The notes beneath the pieces were generated by a model that was given only the letters and a program-made list of their open reading frames with translations, did no database searches and was not told the origin of the DNA. Both the position numbers and the translations under genes were made by a program. From Prostheceraeus crozeri (lineage: Eukaryota > Platyhelminthes > Polycladida > Euryleptidae): a DNA stretch of 64,000 bases. How positions within the stretch are numbered: the first letter of the stretch is position 1; every line of letters begins with the position of its first letter. The DNA is taken from contig CAJQUW010007440.1 in NCBI GenBank assembly GCA_907163375.1, positions 310,001 to 374,000 of the forward strand. Direction: 5' to 3'. Shown piece by piece: positions 38,183-48,830 of this stretch.

Positions 38183-38722
38183 AATTATTCTCTATCTATT
38201 GATGATTTTAGCCTTGACATACTTTACCGTTGCAATGATCCGATATCCACGAGATTGTCGGAAACAGAGAAATAAACTGTTTATCTGAAGTTCGCTAGAA
38301 TGGAAATTGATTCAAGGTCGCGGCACATCCGGGGGAACTAAGTTGGGGCATGAAGAACCAATTAAAACCTCCGATTTACTCATGTGACTGATTCTAACCC
38401 AATGATACAGACGTTGACAGGTGCATCTAAGTGAAAATGCGTGCGATTTATGTGCCGTTATTGTGCATTGCATGAAACTTAATTTCCATTCTAGAGGTTT
38501 TATTGTTGTCAATTTCTATGGTCGGAAAGTAAATTTATCAATCAATACAAGCCTGAACTAAACAGACAACATGATCGCTGTTGAATGGTCTACAAATGTT
38601 CTATAGAAAGCCGATTTTAGTGCACAGACGGCTATTTCCCGTGAACAAGTCGGCAGGACGACGAAACGTCGGGTTTCGAAGTGTTTTATTTCGATGTTCA
38701 ATATAAAGTCGTAATTTGGGAG
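38183..38722 (+). mobile_element. PLE 3' part with nested MITE
   Basis: Continues the outer PLE: the end of the endonuclease frame (KFINQYKPELNRQ near 38535-38575) and the tail with GTCGGCAGGACGACGAAACG (38652-38671) and ATAAAGTCGTAA (near 38702). The part to 38587 is the right copy of the inverted repeat at 13687-13845. MITE copy 2 lies inside it. Confidence 0.7.
38265..38520. mobile_element. MITE copy 2 (256 bp, 8-bp target duplication)
   Basis: Ends are CAGAGAAAT and ATTTCTATG. The flanking direct repeats GTCGGAAA are perfect (38257-38264 and 38521-38528). The body is similar to 15394-15636. The uninterrupted target is preserved in the PLE's left inverted copy near 13740. Confidence 0.87.
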
Positions 38723-40009
38723 AGAACTTCCTTTTTTCAAACTTTCAACAAATGGCAAACCTCCCGTGTGAGATAATAAATTAGATTGAAGATTGCAATA
38801 CTGATATAGTGAATAAAAGATTGACTCAGTGATCAAAAATGCAAGAATACTGGATCTTATCCTTTGTAAGTACTGCGCTACGATAACATCTCTGTCGCCA
38901 GGCATGTCTTCCATGCACGATGGACCGACATCATTTTCCAAATCTCCAGATGAAGATTGACTCCTCTGATTGAAGCCAAACCCATAGAATAAAAGCTCCA
39001 TTTTTGTGCCTTTGCTTTTAGGAATATTAAAGTATAATATTCCTTTAGCCTAGCCATCTGATCAAATTTTGGAATGTTTGACCTACCATGCAAATTGTTT
39101 ACTGATCAGCTTACAAGATGAGGTCGCGTGAAAGCAGTTAGAAAAAAAAATAAAGATTCATTTTGTTTAACTAATGGCTCGACCTCATATTTTTACGAAA
39201 AAAACCAAGACATATTCTCGAAATTAATCAACTTTGACGCCAAGTAAGGCACAATACAAGTCTTCGATCTGCACCTTACGGATACAATCAGCGGCCTCCA
39301 TAACAAACGCATTACACAGTGTCACGGCTGTCATTCATTGATACTTCAATCAATTAGATAAGGCGAAACACAATATTATCCAAAAATAGCTTCATTTGAT
39401 TGCTGTACACAAATACATGAGATGATGTCGCTTTCGAAGAACATGCTCGATGCTTTACAATGTAACAAAATTACTTTTTGATTTTACTTAAAATCGCAGC
39501 TTGCAGGCAGGTGCCATACAAATGCATTTTATTACACATCGATTACGTACATGAAAGCTTTGTTCTTTTTGAAAAAATCAAATTTCCTGTCATCTTCAAT
39601 TATCCTTTTATCTAATTTCCTGTATACTCACAATTACTTATCCTTACCACCGCTGAATGGTAAAAAATCTTGTAATAATTTTGTTGTTAACCAGTCTCAG
39701 TTTCACAGCACAATAATACAACATGTATTACATTCAACGGTTCTAATTCCATGCAGGATTGAAGTTCTCCGTTGAATCGTTGAATCTAATATGTAATATG
39801 GCAGCTTATCTTATTCGTATAACTTATACGAAAATCCGTTTATGCAGACTTGCCATGAAACTATGCCCGCTTGTAGTGCGACCTTAACGATGAGGTGATG
39901 GCTGACTGTGGCCTTCGTAGAAGACAAAGCAGTGCCTCCTTGGCATTAGTCATTTTACTGTGTAATTTTCAGTATGGATGAAACAAGAAAATAGGATTTC
40001 GAAACTCAC
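38723..40009. other. unassigned, probably intron 3' to the ABHD17 exon
   Basis: No gene recognised. Open frames on the minus strand at 38558-39093 begin in the PLE tail and lack motifs. Confidence 0.4.
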
Positions 40010-40330
40010 TTTGGGAAGGCGTCGATGCAGTACGTCCTTCGTGTTCCGGGACATGCCACTCGCATACCGGACATAAGAGGCGAATGTAGAACCACGCCAC
40101 CCACTTCGTGCCGAGAACCACAGTCTACTGTAGGTGCAGTCCCTATGCTCTGGCCATAAAGAATGATATCCTCGAGGCTGGCGTTATACCTTGTTCGCAA
40201 CTGATGCAATGCACATTCGATATCAGCGTATAGATTTTTCTCCAGCGGTTTCCCTGAGGACATGCCGTAGCCTGAGTAATCGTATGACATGATGTTAATA
40301 CCAAGCTTCATTCCAAGCCCGACTAGGAAA
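40010..40330 (-). CDS. ABHD17: ABHD17-type depalmitoylase, internal exon
   Basis: A 321-bp host exon. The acceptor TTATGTTACAG is directly before it and the donor GTGAGT directly after; it enters and leaves in phase 2. It encodes the alpha/beta-hydrolase core of ABHD17 (FAM108), a serine hydrolase that removes palmitate from membrane proteins such as Ras and PSD-95: [33 protein letters not shown], the nucleophile elbow [26 protein letters not shown] and TYCIDAFP. It differs from vertebrate versions at several otherwise steady places ([16 protein letters not shown]), so a divergent paralogue or pseudoexon is possible. The other exons are not seen in the window. Confidence 0.85.
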
Positions 40331-43300
40331 CTGTAACATAAAATACAGATCAATGAGTTAACATTATCGCTGGTAGTGAAAAGCTGAAATTCAGGTTAAG
40401 AAATGTCCAAAAAAACAAAAATTCCTTTATCCCTGTACTAAAATCAAACCAATATTTGTATTAAAGCCTGGTGGTACTCAGACTAGTCACAACTCTATTC
40501 AAACCGAAGGGAGCGTTCCCCATCTGGCGTATTTTTGCTCAAGTCCAAACCACGTCATCCACATTTATAATGACTTTTACTTGTCTTGGTCTACTGTAAG
40601 GTCCACTGATATACTTTGAAAAACACCTGAAGAATATAGTCAATTTATAAAAATACTTTCTTAAATATTCAATTAAGTGCATCGCATTTCAATAAGAACA
40701 CTGTCGTATAAATAATTAGCCTACAAATTGTTACCAGTTACACTAACCAGATCGAAAAGTCTCCAAAATTTGAATGCAAATACTACTTGTGAAAAAAGGC
40801 TGGAATCCCGATTAGATCCGGAAAATGGTGAAAATCTCGAATGAATGGTGAGGCTCGAATGAATATATTCAAATATTTGTATCAGAATATTTTCGTTAAA
40901 ATCTGGAACAACAGAATTTTCCGGAAAATTGGGAACCCTAAGTCATTGCACGATTAAGTAGCACATTCTGCATATTTTTCTTGATCATTTGGAAACACTG
41001 GGTATCTCAAGTCGTCTTTAGTCTTCACAATCTCGTTTAAAGGTAGGCCTACAAAGACTATTGTTTAACAGAACGGTCAATTATGATAATATTCTGCAAT
41101 AACGTGTTTGAGTCATACTCAATGCACAAGCATATCTCATCAACCACTGTGGGCACTAATAAGCAACTTCCCAGTACCTTTAGCCACCTTGGCATAATAA
41201 GCTAGAATCATTAGGAGAAACATCGCCAAAACTCGGTAAAATGACAAAATTTGGAAAGATGCAAAAATTGTTAGATTAATATATTGTCATTCATCGTCCG
41301 AAACCCCTCACCCACCCCGATATCTCTAAGCTCCTCCAATAGGGTAAGTGGAGAACATAATTCTGGCAATCATGTATTTACCATCTTTCAAAATACCTGT
41401 AATTATTCGGAGACTTTAAAATGAATGTGTGCTCATAATTCAATTTAAGCATTTCATGTTTGCTCGTGCAAATCACTTTTCAATCATAGCATCATTACAT
41501 GAGAAATTATACAACTGTTCATAAACCTAATATTGTTGTCTTAACTCATTACACTGCGAGAGATAAAAAGTTGCCTTTCCAATTGAAGGCCTGACGAATA
41601 TGTCAGCACATTTTTAAGATTTCTTTCCGCTGAGGAAAGATGGCAAAATCACAATATCTGCAACTGTCACTTTGGAGATGCATCCAGGGTAAATGCGTGC
41701 CAATAAATGTTTCAATCAATGTTCGATCAGATCACACCTGATTTTCATCGTGAAGACAAACATCTAACGACCAGTTGTGTAACGCCAAATACAGAGAAAT
41801 ACTTTGGTGTTCATGCTAACGAAGCACAGCGTCGGCATAATACTACGCCACAAAGCGTATACTTGATGACAATACAACAGTGTCACCTGACAATGGTTGC
41901 AATAAAAATTTCATCATTAGGTAGCCTGTCGACAAATTCCCACGATCTGCTCTATAAAACGCTAAAATCAGTTCATTGCTAACTCCTTCGAATTGCAATC
42001 ATATTTCATACAATAAACTATGTTTGTGAATCTTTACTTCCCATTATGGCCGAAAAACCGATCAACGTTACATGATCGTGATTTATGGTTCGCTTCATTC
42101 ATTCATCAATTAAGAGAAAAATCGATTTTCTGGACACTTGTCACATTCATTTTTACATCCTACCGTGACGAACTGTCTGATTACGATAGTTCATAGTAAT
42201 CGGATCTAGTTTCTTGTATTCAGACTTCGGAAATGCCTACGTATTAAAAGAGATGGAAATCCGTTTGCGTGCGCATGTACCAATGTGATCTAAGGCGTGA
42301 CGGAAGAGGACTAACTGTTCTTATACGCTGATCAAGTGACAAAAGATCGCTTACAAATCTCATGATGCGCTATCGGCACCTTATAGGAATTGACAAGCAA
42401 ACTGCGTCTGCAATAGTAGCGAACAGCATATATTTATAAAGCAGTACAGATAAAGATATTATGATCACAGAACTACCCATAACGGAAGAAGCTCAATTTT
42501 ACTCCAGATAGAAGCAGGTGAATGAGCAAATAAGATGATGTAGTTGAACATTAGGTCATTTGATTCCTGGATTTGATGTTAAACGACTGCTACATGAAAT
42601 TACTTTGTTTCACGCAGGTTAAGATGATGCGTGGCCAAAACCCAAGAAATTCGTTGTGATTTGGTATCGTCCAGCAAACTTGACCACAAAAAAATGTCGT
42701 ACCTAATTATCTTGTCAACTCCAAACAGTAGCAGAGGTGCCAACTACAGAATGAAGAGCAACATTTTTCATCCAATGATTGACTGTTTTGCTTTTTAATT
42801 AGATCGTCATGAATCACACTAGGAAAAATTATACTCTTCAACTACATCACTTTAATATATTTCTTCCAAAATCTACCATAATCTATAGAGAAGACATGAA
42901 ACATCTCCAATAATCAATTTTAGCGGCTAAAGCTGAATGCAAATCATAGTCATCTGTGAATGTGACAGCAATGATGAAAAATTTGACAAATCTGTTAGGT
43001 GAGTAGTTATAAAATAAAGAAAACTATTCACGCCTAATCAAAACCTTTAGTGGACGGTGCTGACCGATCGGCCAAATTTCTCTCATTTTCTTTTCATCGT
43101 CGTATCTGTGAAATTCCACTAGAATAATATCATGCAATGCTGATTCTGAAATTCCTGCAAGTTCTGAAATTTCAATTGCTAGAGCACTATTACATTGATA
43201 AAATGACATGTAATGAAAATGAGTGCTTTAAAGGATGAGCATATTATCTTCTATGTTCGAGAAAGATAGCTTATTCAATAAAATTATCAGTTTTTGAAAA

Positions 43301-45015
43301 TCAAAATTGGCCATTGAATATGAAATCACAAAATCGCCTGCAGAATCTTTTAGATGGATGCTGGAATAAAATGCTGATCAGGATAGCTTGCAATAGGTTA
43401 TGAAAATCAAACAAGCAAAAGAAAATTGAGAGAGAAGTTCAAAAATATTTAGTTACAAGACGAACTTTTACAATTTTCTCTCATGTGGTCTGCAGATTTT
43501 GTTCAGTCAATTTTTATAAAAATTTTTATCCAAGTGCCATCTCTCAGATGGATCTTATTCTGTGTGAAAAATTTAGGTGATGCGGCATTTGAATGAGAAG
43601 TTACCTCACGACAAGGACAACAAAGTTCTGAACTAGACTCGCTGTTAGAGTCTAGATTGAAGTCATTCTAGTTATCATCATAGTTGAGGGTGTCCAACCC
43701 TCAAACCTGAGGAAGAAGTGACAATAAACGAGGAGTGAGAGTGAGAGTACGTAAGATCTCTCTTGTCCTCTCTACGCTGACATAGTTTTTTGACATACTT
43801 TTTTATCGATTTAATGGTAGAACGGGCCTTATTCGAGTGTCATAATTCGCTTTCAAAGTTAACAGAATATCAGTATGTGATTGACATTTCAATTGCGCGA
43901 TTACTTTATTCTTGACGACGATCCAGCGAATGTTGAGTGATGTGGAAGTACTGGTATTAACCATTTTGTTTATATTGGCAGTTTTATATCGATGTGTATG
44001 CCCGTAACAAACGAGGGATTATCAATTTCATCATCTCTCACTATATTTGCAAGTGCAATCCATGCTTAAGATAGCAATGAAAAGAGATTCAAACAAACAG
44101 AGACATACCGGGGTTCAATGAAAAAAACATGATTATGCCGAATTTTTAGACACTTAGTCTCACTGTTTAACAATAATAATTATTAAAACCCTTTTCGCTG
44201 TCCGCTTATTTGTTACACCGACCATTGAAGGCGAGGGATGCCGAAGTACCGTCTGACTGACTTAACTTTAATAGAACTTTCGACCGGAAAACAGAGGAGT
44301 TGCTTTTTACTTTCTCGACTTAAAACCCTTTGCAAGACAATATAAAAGCGTTACACCCCAATGATAATGACACTTTATTTACAAAGTTAGTGGGTTTATG
44401 ATAAAGCTTGTAAAAACCTCTTGAATTGATAAATCTAGGTGGGGTGCTATTTGATGACGGGTTGTATGATTCTTCCAGTTAATATGCAGTTTCAATGTAT
44501 TTTAGGGCGCATTCTATCGAAGAAAATGCGCTATGCAACGCTCACACCGTGAGGTCCGCTGGACCTCCCCTCCCCCTACCCAGTCGTGCGAAACTCATCG
44601 CTGTAACGGTCAACACGCCCTCGCATTGGCTGCAGGGAAAAGAGTCCACCATCAAGGCCTAGTAGATAGTGACGAGTAGATACTTGATTCCGATATTCTC
44701 AATAATAACTAAATAGAGTCATAAAATCACCGATACTGAATCTTTGTAGCAATGGGAACTTCATCATTAGCAATCTCAGCTAATATGTGATATAGGTTGA
44801 TCAAATGATACAATGACTGAATTTCGCAGGTTCATAATCTCTCATCATGTCTGGATATAGCAAATCGTAATGGCTCCTTGTCAAAGTCGTAATCACATAA
44901 AATGGTCTGAAACTCGGCTTTGATAATGATGTTCCATGGAAAGTCTCGAAATAAAATTTCAGTTACAGGAAAGATCTCAGCAACATCTGAAACCTACGTG
45001 AATTTAGTCGGAATA
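40331..45015. other. unassigned, probably ABHD17 intron
   Basis: AT-rich with no recognisable exon, RNA gene or element. Short open frames at 41707-41982 (+) and 43024-43209 (-) show no motifs. Confidence 0.4.
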
Positions 45016-45321
45016 TCAAAATCCTTTGACAATTGGTGACGATAAGCCGCTCAAACTGTCAGTTGACATTAATTTTCCGGCAAAACGATAGCAGAAACAT
45101 ATTTTCCAGGCGTTGTTCAGAACGATTCTAGTCTCTAATTCTATTTTGAGAATTTCCCTAGGACTGGCGAGAACGATTGACTTGACACCATCGGAGTCAT
45201 CATAAAAATATAATGCATTTGTCTCTCGATGCTGATTTGTCAAACGAATCGAATATTTGAATCGAATATCACCTTCTGTCATGTAGTCGACGAACGGCGA
45301 TTGACTATTCTTTACACTCAC
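45016..45321 (-). CDS. open frame of unknown nature
   Basis: A frame of about 100 residues on the same strand as ABHD17, with balanced composition (VDYMTEGDIRFKYSIRLTNQ near the start, GLSSPIVKGF at the end). It may be a terminal exon or chance. I do not recognise it and the splice sites are not convincing. Confidence 0.2.
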   Translation of the reverse strand: MSVKNSQSPFVDYMTEGDIRFKYSIRLTNQHRETNALYFYDDSDGVKSIVLASPREILKIELETRIVLNNAWKICFCYRFAGKLMSTDSLSGLSSPIVKGF

Positions 45322-45592
45322 TTTTATGTGATCTAAAGGGGTCTGGTGCTCTAGAACCTGCCCGTGGTGACCCTGCTTTAACTAATCTTACTAGAGCAAC
45401 GCCGAGTGCTGGGCGGCGGTTATCAAACCCGGTTAACCCAGGAAGCCTGGGATGGGTAGTGGGACCCAGATGGAGGAAATGCCATCAAAAGCAATTTGGT
45501 ATCCACATTGACAGTTTCTCTCCGACAGCTGTAAAACATCGGAGTTGGCGTTAGGAAGGGCATCCAGCTGTAAAACCTTGCTTCAATCAAAT

Positions 45593-46855
45593 ATGCAAAT
45601 GTCGATTATGGTAAGGATGGATATGAGGGGGCCACCTCCGGACCCTCACAGGACGATCAGGAGGGCGCATCAGCAGCCCCGGACTGGTGTGACAGGTGCG
45701 AGCAGGGGTTCATCCCAGGAGCCTCAGACTGTGATGCGACATATGATCAGAGGAGCGAAGGTGGGCCTGAATGGCCATAATAATTTACGTGCGGCATCTT
45801 TGAATGTTGGTACCCTGAGGGGTAGAGCCAATGAGGTAGTGGAAATTTTAGAGCGAAAGTGCATTAGTTTCTGCTGTGTGCAGGAAACCCGATGGAGAGG
45901 AGGTTCAGCGAGAATGATTACGGGAAAAGCCAGCAAGTACAAACTATTCTGGCAAGGAGGAGATGACGGTTTCAGTGGTGTGGGTATTTTTATTGCTGAA
46001 GAATGGGTTGACAAAGTCATTTCTGTTATGCGCATTTCTAACCGGATTATTTGGTTAAGGATTTCAAACCAACGCGAAATCATGAATGTGATCAGCGTTT
46101 ACGCTCCTCAAGTTGGAAGGACACAAGAAGAAATAGATGCGTTTTATGAATTTCTTATAGTTGGAGGGGACTTCAATGGCCACGTAGGTAACTCTACAGA
46201 TGGTTTCGTGGGTGTTCATGGTGATCATGGTTTCGGCACTAGAAATAGTGAAGGTATTCGTCTGTTGGACCTGCGTGTTGCTCTTGATCTGTCTGTGACC
46301 AATACTTTCTTTGAGAAGACAGATTCGCGGTTAATAACCTACAAGTCTGGCCCTTCATCTACACAGGTTGATTATATCCTGGTCAGGAAATCTAATATGA
46401 AGTTAGTAAGAAATGCAAAAGTCATTGGAGGTGAAGAATGCGTTTCTCAACACAAATTACTGGTGTGCGATATGAACATCAACATCGATGTCGAGAGGAA
46501 AAGAAAAGTTGCGCCTAAACTACGGTTATGGAAACTTAAGTCTCCTGCGAATCGCGCTGCATTTGAAGAAAGTTTTTCTAATGAATTGCTACGAGCTGGT
46601 AAATGCGATCAAGTTGGTGATCTATGGACTGCTTTGCGATCGGGTCTGAGGAAGGCGTGTGAGGATGTTTGTGGTTATACGAAGGGCGGTCTTGTGAAGC
46701 GAAAAGAAACCTGGTGGTGGAATGATGAGGTAAATGCTGCGGTTACTAAGAAACGTAAACTTTGGAAAGAATGGAAAAAAGGTGGAAGTAAAGAAGCGTA
46801 TGTTGCGGCTAAACGCGCTGCAAAATCAACGATATACTTCGCTGAAAGAAAGCTC
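45593..46855 (+). pseudogene. RTE endonuclease
   Basis: APE-type endonuclease. Motifs: ASLNVGTLRGRANEVV, FCCVQETRWRGG (catalytic Glu), VISVYAPQVG, IVGGDFNGHVG, STQVDYILVR and the terminal SQHKLLVCD (His). A short in-frame deletion seems to sit just before IVGGDFNG. An ATG near 45593 is the likely start. The domain ends with the linker KKRKLWKEWKKGG. Near 46855 a frameshift moves the rest to another frame. Confidence 0.85.
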
Positions 46856-47750
46856 AGAAGGAAAGGTTCAGTGACCTTAACTGTGCCAATAAAAGGAATC
46901 AAGTTTTTCGGCTTGCACGTAAGATGAGCAAAAATATGGACGTTGTCGGTGAGAAGTGCATTAGATGTGATGACAACACCATTGCTTTCTCTGACGCGGA
47001 CAAGATGTGTGCCTGGGTCAGTCATTATGACAGACTGCTCAACACGGAGTTCCCCTGGAACCCGGGTACCTTGCGTGAAGTGGATTTGAAGGTTGGTCTT
47101 CCTTTGTATATAGATAAAACAAAGATTGAAGAAGCACTAAAGCACATGAGGAATGGAAAAGCAGCTGGTCCTTCAGGAATAGTTGTTGAGATGATCAGAG
47201 TAGGTGGTGATCGTGCAGTTGAATGGATAGCTGAGCTTGCGAATGCCATTATCAGAGAAGGTCGGGTACCTGAAGATTGGAATTTATCTTTCTTGGTCAA
47301 CTGCTATAAAGGAAAGGGTGATGCTCTTGACAGAGACAACTACAGAGGTCTTAAGTTACAAGATCAAGTCCTCAAAGTGATTGAGAGGGTTGTTTGAACC
47401 TATTATCAGAGAGCAGGCTGATATAGACTCCATGCAATTTGGTTTTATGCCTGGACGTGGTACCACTGATGCTATTTTTGTCCTAAGGCAGCTGCAAGAA
47501 AAGTTTCTCTGTAAGCGGAAAGAATTATTTTTCCTCTTTGTCGACCTTGAAAAGGCCTTTGATCGAGTGCCTCGCAAAGTGTTATGGTGGTTAATGAGGA
47601 GAATCGGTATTGAAGAGTGGGTAATCAGAGCTGTTCAGTCCATGTATGAGTGTCCTAGATCGAGTGTCCGTATAAATGGGAAATGTAGTCCTGAGTTTAA
47701 TGTTACCGTTGGAGTCCATCAAGGATCCGTTTTGAGCCTTTTGTTATTGT
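46856..47750 (+). pseudogene. RTE reverse transcriptase, fingers and palm
   Basis: After the first frameshift: IEEALKHMRNGKAAGPSGIV, NCYKGKGDALDRDNYRGLKL. After a second near 47388: SMQFGFMPGRGTTDAI, FLFVDLEKAFDRVPR (catalytic Asp) and VGVHQGSVLS. A third frameshift near 47735 precedes the catalytic YADD. Confidence 0.85.
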
Positions 47751-47751
47751 T

Positions 47752-48807
47752 ATGGAGGCGCTCTCACGTGATTTTCGTACAGGATGCCCCTGGGAAATGC
47801 TCTACGCGGATGACCTGGTCATTGCTGCCGACAATCTGGCTGAGCTAGAACAGAAAGTTGCCCACTGGAAAGGTGGTCTAGAATCGTATGGACTACGTGT
47901 CAACGTAAAGAAATCGAAGATCCTGCATAGCACGAGTTCCGAAAACCGAGTGCTGAAAGAATCGGGCAAATTTCCATGTGGTGTATGCCATTGTGGGGTT
48001 GGTAGTAATTCAATCTACTGCGCACGATGCAAGAGATGGATACATCATAAATGCTCTGGAGTTAAAGGTTCTTTGAAGATAGATCCTAGGTTTTCTTGTA
48101 AAAAGTGCCGTGGTGTTGCTGCACAAGCTCCTAAACCGACCGCTAGTAAGCCTCGTATTGGTGATGCTGATTATGAAGTTGTGCCTGCATTTTGTTACCT
48201 GGGTGATATGTTAGGACAACCAGGTGGCTGCAGTGAGGCTGCTGGACTGAGAATTCAGCTGGCATGGAAGAACTTTCGTGAGCTCATTCCCATACTTACG
48301 AACAGAGACATCCCCTTCAGCAGCCGAGGTCATGTCTACTCCATGTGTGCAAAAAGTGTTCTGTTGTATGCAACCGAGACATGCCCAATCAACATCGAGG
48401 AGCAAAACCGATTGTGCCGTAATGACAACGCAATGGTGCGGTGGATCTGCTCCAAGCGCCTATCTGATCGAGTTCCTATGGATGAGCTAAGGTCTAGGCT
48501 TGGTATTCATCGACTTGAAGATAGTGTGCGCTGGAGAAGGCTACGTTGGTATGGACATGTACAACGCATGGATGACGCCGACTGGCCTAAGAAAGTTCAG
48601 ACAATCGAACTCTCAGGAAAGAATCCACGAGGCCGACCAAAGAAACGTTGGCTTGACAACATCAAAGAAGATCTTCGAAAATGGAATCTATCCTCCGTCG
48701 ACCCTTCGGATCGGACGGTGTGGAGAAATGCCATCAAGCCAAATCGACATTTGCGGACGTCCAACCCTTGCAACACGAGGAAAAGAAGACGGAAAACCGT
48801 GGAGTGA
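47752..48807 (+). pseudogene. RTE reverse transcriptase end with PHD-like finger
   Basis: Contains the catalytic MLYADDLVIAA, LRVNVKKSKIL, then a Cys/His finger with CGVCHCGVGSNSIYCARC, WIHHKC and CKKC spacing (PHD/C4HC3-like), FCYLGDML, VLLYATETCPI and the C-terminal RWICSKRLSDR, RLRWYGHVQRMDD and GRPKKRWLDNI typical of RTE. The finger is a known but odd trait of some invertebrate RTE lineages and may bind RNA, DNA or a histone tail. Confidence 0.88.
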
Positions 48808-48830
48808 GTGAGTGAGTGTGAAGGATTGAC

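Larger units (their letters stand above)
13687..38722 (+). mobile_element. Penelope-like element, heavily interrupted
   Basis: The outermost layer of the large nest. It has reverse transcriptase remnants (about 13.9-15.0 kb), a GIY-YIG endonuclease split by a MITE (about 15.26-15.73 kb), then, beyond the inserted LINE and Polinton, the end of the endonuclease frame (KPELNRQ near 38555) and a tail to about 38722 with GACGACGAAACGTCGGG and ATAAAGTCGTAA. An inverted copy of the 3' coding end and tail sits at its left edge (13687-13845), as in many PLEs. It is an old, broken fossil with many breaks. Confidence 0.7.
45350..48830 (+). mobile_element. RTE-type LINE (full-length, frameshifted)
   Basis: A 5' region with GGCGTTAGGAAGGGCATCCA, the widely shared RTE/CFDP2-like leader, then endonuclease, reverse transcriptase, a PHD-like finger and a C-terminal domain. 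The 3' end is short and closes with GAGTGAGTGAGTGTG, the simple-repeat tail of RTE elements. At least three frameshifts make it dead. A second copy of the same family lies at 54795-61255 on the other strand. Confidence 0.88.

Noticed and set aside
15394-38520. The two 250-bp direct repeats flanking the LINE/Polinton as long terminal repeats of one element
   Set aside because: Each has its own, different 8-bp target duplication, so they are separate MITE insertions.
38558-39093. Minus-strand open frames of 147 and 71 residues
   Set aside because: They start in the PLE tail on the wrong strand and lack motifs.
45016-45321. Terminal exon of ABHD17
   Set aside because: It lies 5' of the known exon on the minus strand and does not match the family's N-terminal sequence; kept only as a low-confidence open frame.
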